From contig CALKVF010000077.1 of the NCBI GenBank assembly GCA_937996535.1, forward strand, positions 32,302 to 96,301: a DNA stretch of 64,000 nt, in the 5' to 3' direction. The stretch is from an uncultured Novosphingobium sp. Lineage in GTDB: Bacteria > Pseudomonadota > Alphaproteobacteria > Sphingomonadales > Sphingomonadaceae. This document shows, one piece after another, positions 1 to 8,160 of the stretch; position 1 is the first letter of the stretch; each line of letters opens with the position of its first letter. Under the pieces are notes generated by a model. The model searched no databases and was not told the DNA's origin. It worked only from the letters and a program-made list of their open reading frames with translations. Made by a program: the position numbers and the translations under genes.

Positions 1-1435
1 GCCCCACCCGGCTCACCACCGGCACCTTGGCAATCGTGCGCGCCATCTTGAGCGCGGTGGCCAGCACCGCATCCGAGGTTTTCGCGCCGCGCACGATTTC
101 GAGCAGCCGCATGACATTGGCGGGCGAGAAGAAGTGCAAGCCGACCACGCTTTCGGGACGCGAGGTGACCGAGGCAATCTCGTCGATATCGAGGTAGGAG
201 GTGTTCGAGGCGAGGATCGCGCCGGGCTTGGCAATCGCGTCGAGCTTGCCGAACACGTCCTTCTTGATGCCCATTTCCTCGAACACGGCCTCGATCACCA
301 GATCGACGCTCGCCAGCGCCTCAAGCCCGAGCGCGGGCGTGATCAGCGCCATGCGCTGCTCGACCTGCTCGGCGGTCATCCGGCCCTTGGCGGCGGTGTT
401 TTCGTAATTCTTGCGGATCACGCCGACCCCGCGTTCCAGCGCGACCTCGCTCATTTCCACCAGCGTCACCGGGATCCCGGCGTTGAGGAAGTTCATGGTG
501 ATCCCGCCGCCCATCGTGCCAGCGCCGATCACCCCAACCGCCTGAACCGGCAGCGGAGCCACGTCCTTGGCCAGATCGGGCACCTTCGCCCCTTCGCGTT
601 CGGCGAAGAAGTAATAGCGCTGGGCGGCGCTTTCGGTGCTGGTCAGCAGTTCGACGAACAGTTCGTGCTCGCGGGCGATGCCTTGGTCAAACGGCAGTTC
701 CGCCGCCGCCTCGACCGCCTTCACGATATTGAACGGCGCCTTGAAACCGCGAAACGCGCGGGCGTTCTTCTTGAGGTATTCGGCGTAGACCTCGCTCTTG
801 CCGCGATAGGGCTCGACCTTTTCCTGACGGTCGCGCACCCGCGGCAGGGGCTTGCCCTCGTCCACCAGCTTGCGCGCAAAGGCGATCGCATCCTCGCGCA
901 GGCGCCCTTCCTCGGCGAGCGCATCGATCATCCCCATGTCGAGGGCCTTCTTGGCCGGCACCGGAGCCCCGCCGCCGATCAGTTCAAGCGCGGCAGGGAT
1001 TCCCACCACGCGCGGCAGCCGCTGGGTACCGCCTGCGCCGGGGAGCAGGCCCAGTGCCACTTCGGGCAGACCAACCTTGGCCGAAGGCACCGCGATCCGG
1101 CAGTGGCAGGTCAGCGCCAGCTCGTAGCCGCCGCCCAGCGCCGTGCCGTGGATCGCGGCGACCACGGGCTTGGTCCCGCGCTCGATGATGTCGAACACTT
1201 CCTGCAGGCCCGGCTCCTGCGCCGGCTTGCCGAGTTCCGAGATGTCGGCCCCGGCCACGAAGGTGCGCCCCGCGCAGATCAGCACGATCGCCTTTACCGC
1301 GTCGTCGGCGGCAAACTGGCTGAACCCGTCATAGAGCGCGCGGCGCGTGTGGATCGACAGCGCGTTCACCGGCGGATAGTCGATGGTAAGGATGCCGATG
1401 CCGTCGATGACTTCGGTAGTGCCGACCTGGCTCAT
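1..1435 (-). CDS. Multifunctional enoyl-CoA hydratase / 3-hydroxyacyl-CoA dehydrogenase (FadJ/FadB-like), 3' end outside window
   Basis: Trifunctional-type beta-oxidation enzyme that hydrates 2-enoyl-CoA and oxidises 3-hydroxyacyl-CoA in the cytoplasm. About 478 residues are visible and the C-terminus lies beyond base 1. The N-terminal crotonase half has the oxyanion-hole stretches CAGRTFVAGADISELG and HGTALGGGYELAL. The dehydrogenase half begins with the Rossmann motif VGVIGAGTMGGGI and continues with VIEAVFEEMGIKK and SNTSYLDIDEIA, ending near HFFSPANVMRLLEIVRG. The start is the ATG read as MSQVGTTEVIDGIGI, with the modest ribosome site GAGAGGGACAAA upstream. The gene is minus-strand and 101 bp upstream of the end of modC, so it is probably a separate transcription unit. 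The family call is secure; FadJ versus FadB cannot be decided without the missing end or the thiolase partner. Confidence 0.9.
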   Translation of the reverse strand, partial: MSQVGTTEVIDGIGILTIDYPPVNALSIHTRRALYDGFSQFAADDAVKAIVLICAGRTFVAGADISELGKPAQEPGLQEVFDIIERGTKPVVAAIHGTALGGGYELALTCHCRIAVPSAKVGLPEVALGLLPGAGGTQRLPRVVGIPAALELIGGGAPVPAKKALDMGMIDALAEEGRLREDAIAFARKLVDEGKPLPRVRDRQEKVEPYRGKSEVYAEYLKKNARAFRGFKAPFNIVKAVEAAAELPFDQGIAREHELFVELLTSTESAAQRYYFFAEREGAKVPDLAKDVAPLPVQAVGVIGAGTMGGGITMNFLNAGIPVTLVEMSEVALERGVGVIRKNYENTAAKGRMTAEQVEQRMALITPALGLEALASVDLVIEAVFEEMGIKKDVFGKLDAIAKPGAILASNTSYLDIDEIASVTSRPESVVGLHFFSPANVMRLLEIVRGAKTSDAVLATALKMARTIAKVPVVSRVG

Positions 1436-1536
1436 GATTTTGTCCCTCTCCTACAGCCCTTTGCGAGCCTTGATTCGTCTTTATGCTGCACGGCCATGCC
1501 ACCGTTTGCACGCATCGTCATCACCGCGCGTGCAGA

Positions 1537-2166
1537 CTAGGGCGCGCCCAGCACGGCAACCTGCGCCGCCAGCCGGTCCACCTCGCCGCGATCGTGGCTG
1601 ACATAGAGGATCGGCAGGCCCAGTTCATCGCGCAGTCGCTCGATCAGCGCCATGATTTCCGCGCGGCGCGGTGCGTCGAGCGAGGACAGCGGCTCGTCCA
1701 TCAGCAGGAACCGCGGCGCGCCGAGCAGCGCGCGACCGATCGCCACGCGCTGCGCCTCGCCGCCCGAAAGGGTGCGCGGCCAGCGATCGAGCAGGTGCGC
1801 GATACCCAGCAGCGCCGCCACCTGATCGAGATCGAGCCAGCGATCCGCCGGGCTGGCCAATTCCCAGCCGAACAGCAGATTGTCGCGCACGCGCAGGTGG
1901 GGAAACAGGCGCCCATCCTGAAAGACATAGCCCGCGCGGCGCTGCTGCACCGGCAGATCGATCCCGGCAGCGCTGTCGAACAGCACTTCGCCGCCGACCA
2001 CGATCCGGCCCCGATCGGGGCGCAGCAGCCCGGCGACCATGTTGAGCACGCTGGTCTTGCCCGCGCCCGAAGGGCCAAGCAGCGCCGTCAGCCCGCTGCT
2101 GGCGGCAAGGTCCAGCCGGATGTCGGCAGCGCCCAGCCGGCGCTCGATCGTGATCTCAAAGGACAT
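1537..2166 (-). CDS. modC: Molybdate ABC transporter ATP-binding protein ModC (short form)
   Basis: ATPase that powers molybdate import through ModB. It carries Walker A GPSGAGKTS, the ABC signature LSGGEAQR, Walker B FLLMDEPLSSLD and the switch histidine in YVSHDRGEV. At 209 residues it holds only the nucleotide-binding domain; most ModC proteins add a C-terminal MOP/TOBE molybdate-binding domain of roughly 130 residues, which is absent here. The start ATG lies inside the 3' end of modB (11-bp overlap), so translation is probably coupled. The order modA-modB-modC on the minus strand is the standard operon. The imported molybdenum would serve the molybdopterin-dependent nitrate reductase encoded some 30 kb away, which is inferred from function only. 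Confidence 0.9.
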   Translation of the reverse strand: MSFEITIERRLGAADIRLDLAASSGLTALLGPSGAGKTSVLNMVAGLLRPDRGRIVVGGEVLFDSAAGIDLPVQQRRAGYVFQDGRLFPHLRVRDNLLFGWELASPADRWLDLDQVAALLGIAHLLDRWPRTLSGGEAQRVAIGRALLGAPRFLLMDEPLSSLDAPRRAEIMALIERLRDELGLPILYVSHDRGEVDRLAAQVAVLGAP

Positions 2167-2848
2167 GGCCGCGCCCTTCCCGGCCCCGCACCAGCCATTC
2201 CGAGGCCAGCAAGGCCGCCAGCGACAGCGCCACCGCGATCACCCCTAGGCGGGTGACCTGCGCTTCGCCGCCGGGCACTTGCAGCGCGCCATAGATCGCC
2301 AGCGGCAGGGTGCGCGTCTCCCCCGGAATGTTCGACACGAAGGTGATCGTTGCGCCAAATTCGCCGAGCGAGCGGGCAAAGCCCAACACCATGCCCGCGA
2401 GCACGCCGGGCATGGCCAGCGGCAGGGTGATCGCGGTGAAAGTGCGCAGCCGCGATGCCCCCAGCGTCATCGCCGCCTGTTCAAGCCGCGGATCGACCGC
2501 CTCGATCGACAGCCGCATCGCCCGCACCATCAGCGGTAGCGCCATGACCGCCGAAGCCAGCGCCGCCCCGGTCCAGCGGAACATGAAGTGCAGCCCCAGC
2601 CAGTCCGCCGCCCAGCGCCCGACCGAGCCATTGGCGCCAAAGGCCAGCAGCAGCAGCCAGCCGGTCACCACCGGGGGCAGCACCAGCGGCAGGTGAACCA
2701 GCGCATCGAGCAGCACCCGCCCCGGAAACACCCTGCGCGCCAGCACCCAGGCGAGCGCGAAGGCCACCGGCAGGGTCGCGCCAATCGCCACCGCGCTGAC
2801 CTTGAGCGAGAGGCCGACCACGGCCAGTTCGTCGGCTGTCAGGATCAT
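2156..2848 (-). CDS. modB: Molybdate ABC transporter permease ModB
   Basis: Inner-membrane permease of the molybdate importer, 230 residues with about five hydrophobic spans, the usual ModB size. The cytoplasmic coupling (EAA) loop is visible as EQAAMTLGASRLRTFTAITL followed by PLAMPGVLAGMVLGFARSLGEFGA, which is highly characteristic of ModB/CysT permeases. The start ATG overlaps the modA stop codon in an ATGA arrangement, and the 3' end overlaps modC by 11 bp, so the three genes form one tightly coupled minus-strand operon. Assignment to molybdate rather than sulfate rests on the partner ModA protein and on the single-permease organisation. Confidence 0.92.
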   Translation of the reverse strand: MILTADELAVVGLSLKVSAVAIGATLPVAFALAWVLARRVFPGRVLLDALVHLPLVLPPVVTGWLLLLAFGANGSVGRWAADWLGLHFMFRWTGAALASAVMALPLMVRAMRLSIEAVDPRLEQAAMTLGASRLRTFTAITLPLAMPGVLAGMVLGFARSLGEFGATITFVSNIPGETRTLPLAIYGALQVPGGEAQVTRLGVIAVALSLAALLASEWLVRGREGRGHVL

Positions 2849-3636
2849 CGGCGCGGCCCGGCGGCGCGGGTCGCGAAGCCGTGCCGCGCGAAAATCGCCT
2901 GCCCCTCGGCAGACAGCAGGAACCGCCGAAAGCCCGCGGTGCCCGGGCTGGTGGCCGCGCGCAGCACGGCGATCGGGTAGGTGATCGGGGCATGGCTGGA
3001 GGCCGGAAACTGGCCCACCACGCGCACTCCGCGCGAGGCAACCGCATCGCTGGCATAGACGATGCCAAGTGGCGCTTCGCCGCGTTCGACCAGCGCCAGC
3101 GCGGCGCGCACATTCTCGGCCCGGGCGAGGCTCCCTGCGACCTGCGGCCAGACCCCGAGCCGGGTCAGCGCGGCCTTGCCATATTTGCCCGCTGGGACCG
3201 CATCGGGATCGGCCATGGCCAGCCGTCCGCCGCCCAGCGCGCGGGCAAGTGCAAAACCGGGGGCGATTTTCAATTGCAGTGGGCTACCCGCCGGGGCGAC
3301 CAGCACCAGCCGGTTGCCGACCAGCGGCGCGCGGGTGCCGGGGCGGGTCAGCCGCTTGCCGGCAACGTAGTCCATCCATTCCTCGTCGGCGGAAATGAAC
3401 AGGTCAGCCGGGGCGCCCGCCTCGATCTGGCGGGCCAGCGCCGAGGATGCGGCAAACGACAGGACGGGGCGATCATGGCGCCGTGCGGCCCAGGCATCAG
3501 CGGCGTCGCTCAACGCTTCCTGCAGGCTCGAGGCGGCCAGCACCAATGGCGTGCGCGGAGCCGCCTGCGCCGGGGGCAGGACCAGCACTTGCGCGGCCAA
3601 AACGGCGGCGAGCCAGATTTTACGAAACAGCGGCAC
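2845..3636 (-). CDS. modA: Molybdate-binding periplasmic protein ModA
   Basis: Periplasmic binding protein that delivers molybdate to ModB. A GTG start gives 263 residues beginning VPLFRKIWLAAVLAAQ, a short charged n-region followed by a hydrophobic core and the cleavage region PAQAA. The reading frame is open upstream, but that extension is arginine- and proline-rich with no secretion signal, so the internal GTG is preferred; no strong Shine-Dalgarno supports it. The mature part shows the ModA hallmarks LVLAASSLQEALSDAADAWA, SFAASSALARQIEAGAPADL and DLFISADEEWMDYV, then GIVYASDA near the C-terminus. The stop codon overlaps the modB start by 4 bp. No Mo-box or Moco-riboswitch-like structure was recognised in the 115 bp upstream. 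Confidence 0.88.
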   Translation of the reverse strand: MPLFRKIWLAAVLAAQVLVLPPAQAAPRTPLVLAASSLQEALSDAADAWAARRHDRPVLSFAASSALARQIEAGAPADLFISADEEWMDYVAGKRLTRPGTRAPLVGNRLVLVAPAGSPLQLKIAPGFALARALGGGRLAMADPDAVPAGKYGKAALTRLGVWPQVAGSLARAENVRAALALVERGEAPLGIVYASDAVASRGVRVVGQFPASSHAPITYPIAVLRAATSPGTAGFRRFLLSAEGQAIFARHGFATRAAGPRR

Positions 3637-3712
3637 CGGCGATGATCCCGAATTGGCGATACCGCGCGTATAAAGCCAATTGCGGCGCGGGCAACGGGGC
3701 CGCAGTGCCGAT

Positions 3713-3738
3713 GGCCCCCGCCCGGTTGGGCAGGGGCC
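3713..3738 (-). terminator. GC-rich hairpin after the TorF-porin gene
   Basis: An inverted repeat with 11-bp arms at 3713-3723 and 3728-3738 and a 4-base loop lies 14 bp past the stop codon of the porin gene. The single non-complementary position reads as a G-U wobble in the minus-strand RNA but as a C-A mismatch in the plus-strand RNA, so the structure favours minus-strand transcripts. No U-tract follows, so it may stabilise the 3' end or stop transcription only partly before modA. Confidence 0.5.
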
Positions 3739-3751
3739 GGATGTCAGCAGA

Positions 3752-4501
3752 TCAGAACGCGGCCGAAATGGTGCCGACCAGCGCGCCCTTGGTGATGTAG
3801 TGGCCCGACTTGGAACCGCCAGCGAAGTTGGCGTTGCCAAAGGCGGTGCCGATATCGGTCCCGACGTAGGAGACGTTGAGGGTCAGCTTGCTCAGCGCGA
3901 AATCGGCGCCAAAACCATAGTCGACCACGTCCTTGCCGTGGGTGTAGCCGCTGGTCCCGCTCGAATAGCCAAGGTGGCCCTTGAGGGTGATCGGCGTATC
4001 ACCGAGCGGCAGGCCGAGATCGCTGTAGACCCAGATGTTGTGGCCGCCGATGTTGCTCTGCTTCGGCGCCCAATAGGTGCCGAGCTTGGCGTTGACCGGG
4101 CCGACTTTGCCCGAAGCCGAACCATAGACTTCGACATAGTCGTGGCCGGTGGTGCCGGGATAGACGTAGTAGACAAGCCCGCCATCAAGCGTGGCCCCGC
4201 CGACCGTCTTCGACACGCCGCCGATCAGGTCGAGTTCCATGTTCGAGCCGCCGAAGGTGCCATAGCCGCCGAGGTTCGACGCCCAGGTGCCGACATAGAC
4301 GCCCGACGAATGGGCCACGGTCAGGCCGCCCTGAACCGCCGGCTCGCTGTCGGTCTGCGAAATGCCGCGCAGGCGGTATTCGCTGGTCACCGCGACATTG
4401 CCGGTGATGGTGAAATCGCTGGCCGGGGCTTCGTCGGCATAGGCCGTGGTCGAAAGTGCCGTCGCCGAAAGTGCGAGTGCGAGAGCAAGGCTCTTGTTCA
4501 T
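3752..4501 (-). CDS. TorF-family putative outer-membrane porin
   Basis: Predicted outer-membrane beta-barrel of 249 residues. The start is the ATG of MNKSLALALALSATALS, a clear Sec signal peptide ending at TAYADE; a longer in-frame ATG 17 codons upstream only adds a non-signal leader. The mature protein starts with the family's characteristic NVAVTSEYRLRGISQTDSEP and TWASNLGGYGTFGGSNMELD, has alternating beta-strand residues throughout and ends in phenylalanine (GALVGTISAAF), the outer-membrane sorting signature. Such porins are abundant in sphingomonads and their substrate is usually unknown. It sits alone between modA and the maltodextrin genes, with a hairpin on either side, so a single-gene transcript is likely. 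Confidence 0.85.
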   Translation of the reverse strand: MNKSLALALALSATALSTTAYADEAPASDFTITGNVAVTSEYRLRGISQTDSEPAVQGGLTVAHSSGVYVGTWASNLGGYGTFGGSNMELDLIGGVSKTVGGATLDGGLVYYVYPGTTGHDYVEVYGSASGKVGPVNAKLGTYWAPKQSNIGGHNIWVYSDLGLPLGDTPITLKGHLGYSSGTSGYTHGKDVVDYGFGADFALSKLTLNVSYVGTDIGTAFGNANFAGGSKSGHYITKGALVGTISAAF

Positions 4502-4603
4502 GGGGTCCCTCATTTTTTGCTTTGGCCAATGCAGCCGCCACAGCATCCGCAATGATCGTGCCAGTTCGGCAAGCGCCCGAAAAACGAAGGATAAGGGCAG
4601 GCA

Positions 4604-4648
4604 CGCGGGGACGGCCTGCCTAAAAAACAGGCAGCAGAAATCCCCGCG
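4604..4648 (-). terminator. Nested inverted repeat at the 3' end of the maltodextrin operon
   Basis: An outer 8-bp stem (4604-4611 with 4641-4648) encloses an inner 6-bp stem (4616-4621 with 4629-4634) whose loop is T-rich on the minus strand. It lies 22 bp past the stop codon of the alpha-glucosidase gene, where the minus-strand operon should end. No U-tract follows the outer stem, so it is only a probable terminator or RNA-protecting hairpin. Confidence 0.4.
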
Positions 4649-4670
4649 CTTACTTTTTGGTCGGCGCGCC

Positions 4671-6296
4671 CTAAAGCGTCAGGAGGATCGCGCCGAATGG
4701 CGGCAGGTGCCCCGGCTCGGCGCCGTTGACCGCCTGGATCACCCCGCCATCAAGCACGGCGCACTCAGGCCAGGCCGCCGGGGCCGCACCAAGGTTGAAC
4801 ACCGCGATGATCGTTTCGTTGCCTGCCATGCGGCGCAGCACCAGCCGCACATCGTCGGCCAGCAGCACGTCGCACGCCCCGATCCGCAGCGCCGGGTGGC
4901 GCTTGCGCAGTGCCACGACCGTGCGGGTCAGGTTGAGCAGCGAGGCCGGATCGCCATCCTGCCGGTCCACCGCGCGGGCCATGTTCTCTTCCCCCAGCGG
5001 CAGCCACGGCTGGCCGGTGGTGAAGCCGCCCTGCTCGTCCTGCGCGGCCCACGGCAGCGGGGTGCGCGCGCCATCGCGCGACAGGGTCAGCGGCCAGTTG
5101 GCGATCGCTTCGGGATCCTGCAACTGGGCAAAGGGGATGTCGACCTGAGTCAGACCCAGTTCCTCACCCTGATAGAGAATGACATTGCCGCGCAGCGAGC
5201 CGAGCAGCACCATCTTGAGCCGGGCAAAGGCATCGCGGTGTTCAGCCGCGCACCAGCGCGACAGCGCGCGCGGGGCATCGTGGTTTTCAAAGGCCCAGCT
5301 TGGCCAGCCGGTGCCCGGGCTATCGGGCCATTCGCCCAGCGCCGAGGCGACCAGCGCCGGGGTCAGTTCACTGGCGTAGAGGAAGTTGAAGCCATAGGCA
5401 CTGTTGAGCCGCTGTTCGCCCGCGGTGAAGGCGTGCATTTCGGCCAGCGCCTCGTCCCCGCCGACTTCGGCCACGGTGAAGATCGCGCCATATTCGTCGA
5501 GCACCGCGCGGATCCGCTCGATGAACAGCGGAATGTCGGCGTGCGACTGGTTGAAACGGTGCAGCTGGAAATCGAACGGGCGGGTGCGCGGCTTGCCGGT
5601 ATCGGGCGCGGGCGGATTATCGGTCAGCGCGGTATCGTGCATCGCGAAGTTGAGCGCATCGATGCGGAAGCCATCGACGCCCCGATCGAGCCAGAACCGC
5701 GCCACGCAGAGCAGCGCATCCTGCACCGCGGGATTGTGAACGTTGAGCTGGGGCTGGCTGCTCAGGAAATTGTGCAGGTAATATTGCCCGCGCCGCGCGT
5801 CCCAGGTCCAGGCCGGGCCGCCGAACACCGACTGCCAGTTCGACGGGGGCGAGCCTTCGGGCTTGGCATCGGCCCAGACATACCAATCGGCGCGCGGGTT
5901 GTTCTGGCTCTGGCGGCTCTCCGCAAACCAGGCGTGCTGATCGCTGGTATGGGCATAAACCTGATCAATCGTGACCCGTATTCCGCGCGCATGGGCCGCA
6001 GCCACCAGCGCATCAAAATCGGCCAGCGTGCCGAAAATCGGATCGACATCGCAATAGTCGGCCACGTCATAGCCAAAGTCCGCCATCGGCGAGGTGAAGA
6101 ACGGCGACAGCCAGATCGCATCGACGCCGAGCGCGGCGATGTGATCGAGCCGCTCGGTCACGCCCCGAAGATCGCCCACGCCATCGCCGTTCGCATCGGC
6201 AAAGCTGCGCGGATAGACCTGATAGATCGTCGCCCCCTTCCACCACGGGGTGGCGGCATCGGTTGACGGGACTGCAAGGGGGGAAAGCTGGTTCAT
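4671..6296 (-). CDS. GH13 alpha-glucosidase (oligo-1,6-glucosidase/maltase type)
   Basis: Glycoside hydrolase family 13 exo-acting enzyme that releases glucose from maltose and maltodextrins. The 541-residue protein starts at MNQLSPLAVPS; the longer in-frame extension lacks homology-like features. The four GH13 regions are visible: region I around VTIDQVYAHTSDQH, region II GVDGFRIDALNF (catalytic aspartate in FRIDA), region III with the acid glutamate in FTVAEVGGDE, and region IV WAFENHDAPRA. The opening WWKGATIYQVYPRSFADANGDG is typical of the subfamily. No signal peptide is present, so it is probably cytoplasmic and works on sugars brought in by the TonB receptor and MFS transporter of the same locus. 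It is 20 bp downstream of the amylase gene on the same strand. Confidence 0.92.
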   Translation of the reverse strand: MNQLSPLAVPSTDAATPWWKGATIYQVYPRSFADANGDGVGDLRGVTERLDHIAALGVDAIWLSPFFTSPMADFGYDVADYCDVDPIFGTLADFDALVAAAHARGIRVTIDQVYAHTSDQHAWFAESRQSQNNPRADWYVWADAKPEGSPPSNWQSVFGGPAWTWDARRGQYYLHNFLSSQPQLNVHNPAVQDALLCVARFWLDRGVDGFRIDALNFAMHDTALTDNPPAPDTGKPRTRPFDFQLHRFNQSHADIPLFIERIRAVLDEYGAIFTVAEVGGDEALAEMHAFTAGEQRLNSAYGFNFLYASELTPALVASALGEWPDSPGTGWPSWAFENHDAPRALSRWCAAEHRDAFARLKMVLLGSLRGNVILYQGEELGLTQVDIPFAQLQDPEAIANWPLTLSRDGARTPLPWAAQDEQGGFTTGQPWLPLGEENMARAVDRQDGDPASLLNLTRTVVALRKRHPALRIGACDVLLADDVRLVLRRMAGNETIIAVFNLGAAPAAWPECAVLDGGVIQAVNGAEPGHLPPFGAILLTL

Positions 6297-6316
6297 CACG
6301 GGTGCTCGAAACGCAT

Positions 6317-8122
6317 TCAATCCTGGGCCGCGCAAACCGCGAAGCCGAAAGCTGGCAAGGTAAGGGTGATTGTCCCCGGGGCAGAAGCCGCGGCGGGACA
6401 CTGGCCGGACAGGGCCTTGAAAGCAAGACTGGCCGGCTCGATCGCGATCCGGCTGGTCAGCGGCGCTGCCGAGGTATTGTAGGCCAGCACCACTTCGCGG
6501 TTGGTCTTGGGATCAAAGCGCGAGACGGCAAACAGCCCCGGCTGGTCCGAAAAGGCACGGATCACGCTGCGGCCTTCGCTCAGCGCCGGGGTTGCCCGGC
6601 GGACTGCAGCCAGCTGGCGGATCAGGCCGTAGAGCGGGTGGCCTTCATCGAAATTCGACTGGGCCGTGGTCGCGCTGGTGCCGATCAGGTGATTGTCGTT
6701 GTAGACCGCGACTTTCGAGGGGAACATATCTTCACGCGCGGCCTGATCGTTGCCGTCCGACACGAAGCCCTGTTCATCGCCGTAGTAGATCACTGGCACG
6801 CCGCGCAGGGTCAGCAGCATGGCATGGCCCAGAGCCACCCGGGCGAGCAGTTCCGCGTCGCTCGCCGCCGGATTGGCCTGTTTCACGAACATCGAGAAGC
6901 GCCCGAAATCGTGATTGCCAAGGAAGGTCGGCATACGGTTCACCGCCGCATCACCGCCTTCGTACAGCGCATCATCTTCGATCAGACGGGCCATCACGTC
7001 GGTTCCGGCCTTGCCCGAAACCACGCGCTGGGTGGCGGCGGCAAAGGCCATGTCGAGCGCATTGGGCAGCCCGGCAATCCGGGTCCAGCGCGCGGTCAGC
7101 GCCGGATCGACATCGCCGGTCGCCACTTCGCCGAAGATATGAAAATTGGGGATGCCCTGCTTGCGCGCGGTTTCCTGCATGGCCGGCACGAAGGCGCGCC
7201 AGAACTCGGGATTGACGTGCTTGGCCGTGTCGATGCGATAGCCATCGATTCCGAACCGCTCGATCCAACTGGCGTAGATTGCGATCATCCCCTGAACCAC
7301 GCGCGGATCCTCGGTCGCCAGATCATCAAGCCCCGAAAAATCGCCGTAGAGCGCGCCCTCGCCCACCCAGTTCGAATTGCCGCGATTGTGATAGTAGATC
7401 GGATCGTTGAGCCAGGCCGGCACCTTGACCTGTTCTTCCCCCTTGGGAACGAACGGAGTGTAGGCGAAGCCCGGATCGGTCAGCTTGGCCCAGTTTTCCG
7501 GGCGCGGATCGGCATCGCCCATGAAGCCGGGATTGATCGCCGCGCCATCCAGCCCGCCCTTGCGCGAAAACGGATAGTCGGCCTTGCTGCGACAGGGATG
7601 GTCGCCCGCCTCGCGGTACTGGATCACATCGGCAGTGTGGTTGATGATGATGTCCATATAGACCTTCATCCCGCGCGCATGGGCCGCGGCGACGAAGGCC
7701 TTGAAATCGGCTTCGCTGCCGAAATGCGGATCGACCTTGGTGAAGTCGGTCACCCAATAGCCGTGATAGCCCGCGCTCTCATCACCCTTGGGGCCTTGCA
7801 CCGGCTTGTTCTTGAACACCGGGGCGAGCCAGATCGCGGTCGCGCCCAGATCCTGGATGTAGTCCAGCCGCTGGGTCAGCCCCTTGAGATCGCCGCCGTG
7901 GTAAAAGCCCTTGGCCGCAGGATCGTAGCCGGTCTTGAGCCGATCGCCCTTGATCCCGCCGGTGTCGTTGCGCGGATCGCCGTTTTCAAAGCGATCGGGC
8001 AACACGAAATAGACGATTTCCTGATCGGCCGGGCGGGCCCGCACATCCTGCTCGGGCGACGCCTGAGCCGCGGCCGGGGCAAGAGCCAGCGCGCTGGCGG
8101 CAAGCAGCAGAGAACGGACCAT
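6317..8122 (-). CDS. GH13 alpha-amylase / cyclomaltodextrinase-like enzyme, exported
   Basis: Endo-acting GH13 enzyme of 601 residues predicted to split starch, cyclodextrins or long maltodextrins in the periplasm. The chosen ATG yields the signal peptide MVRSLLLAASALALAPAAAQA directly, with AAGGTCAAGGTG as a plausible ribosome site; an upstream GTG that overlaps the halogenase stop would bury the signal behind 14 residues. Catalytic features are FGIDGYRIDTAKHVNPEFW (nucleophile), FHIFGEVATGDVD (acid/base glutamate) and TFLGNHDFGRFS (transition-state aspartate), with calcium-site-like DIIINHTADVIQYR. With the neighbouring alpha-glucosidase it forms an export/import pair: the amylase trims polymer outside the inner membrane and the glucosidase finishes inside. 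Confidence 0.92.
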   Translation of the reverse strand: MVRSLLLAASALALAPAAAQASPEQDVRARPADQEIVYFVLPDRFENGDPRNDTGGIKGDRLKTGYDPAAKGFYHGGDLKGLTQRLDYIQDLGATAIWLAPVFKNKPVQGPKGDESAGYHGYWVTDFTKVDPHFGSEADFKAFVAAAHARGMKVYMDIIINHTADVIQYREAGDHPCRSKADYPFSRKGGLDGAAINPGFMGDADPRPENWAKLTDPGFAYTPFVPKGEEQVKVPAWLNDPIYYHNRGNSNWVGEGALYGDFSGLDDLATEDPRVVQGMIAIYASWIERFGIDGYRIDTAKHVNPEFWRAFVPAMQETARKQGIPNFHIFGEVATGDVDPALTARWTRIAGLPNALDMAFAAATQRVVSGKAGTDVMARLIEDDALYEGGDAAVNRMPTFLGNHDFGRFSMFVKQANPAASDAELLARVALGHAMLLTLRGVPVIYYGDEQGFVSDGNDQAAREDMFPSKVAVYNDNHLIGTSATTAQSNFDEGHPLYGLIRQLAAVRRATPALSEGRSVIRAFSDQPGLFAVSRFDPKTNREVVLAYNTSAAPLTSRIAIEPASLAFKALSGQCPAAASAPGTITLTLPAFGFAVCAAQD

Positions 8123-8160
8123 GAGCACCTTGACCTTCGATCGGGAGGAGAACGGCTGGC

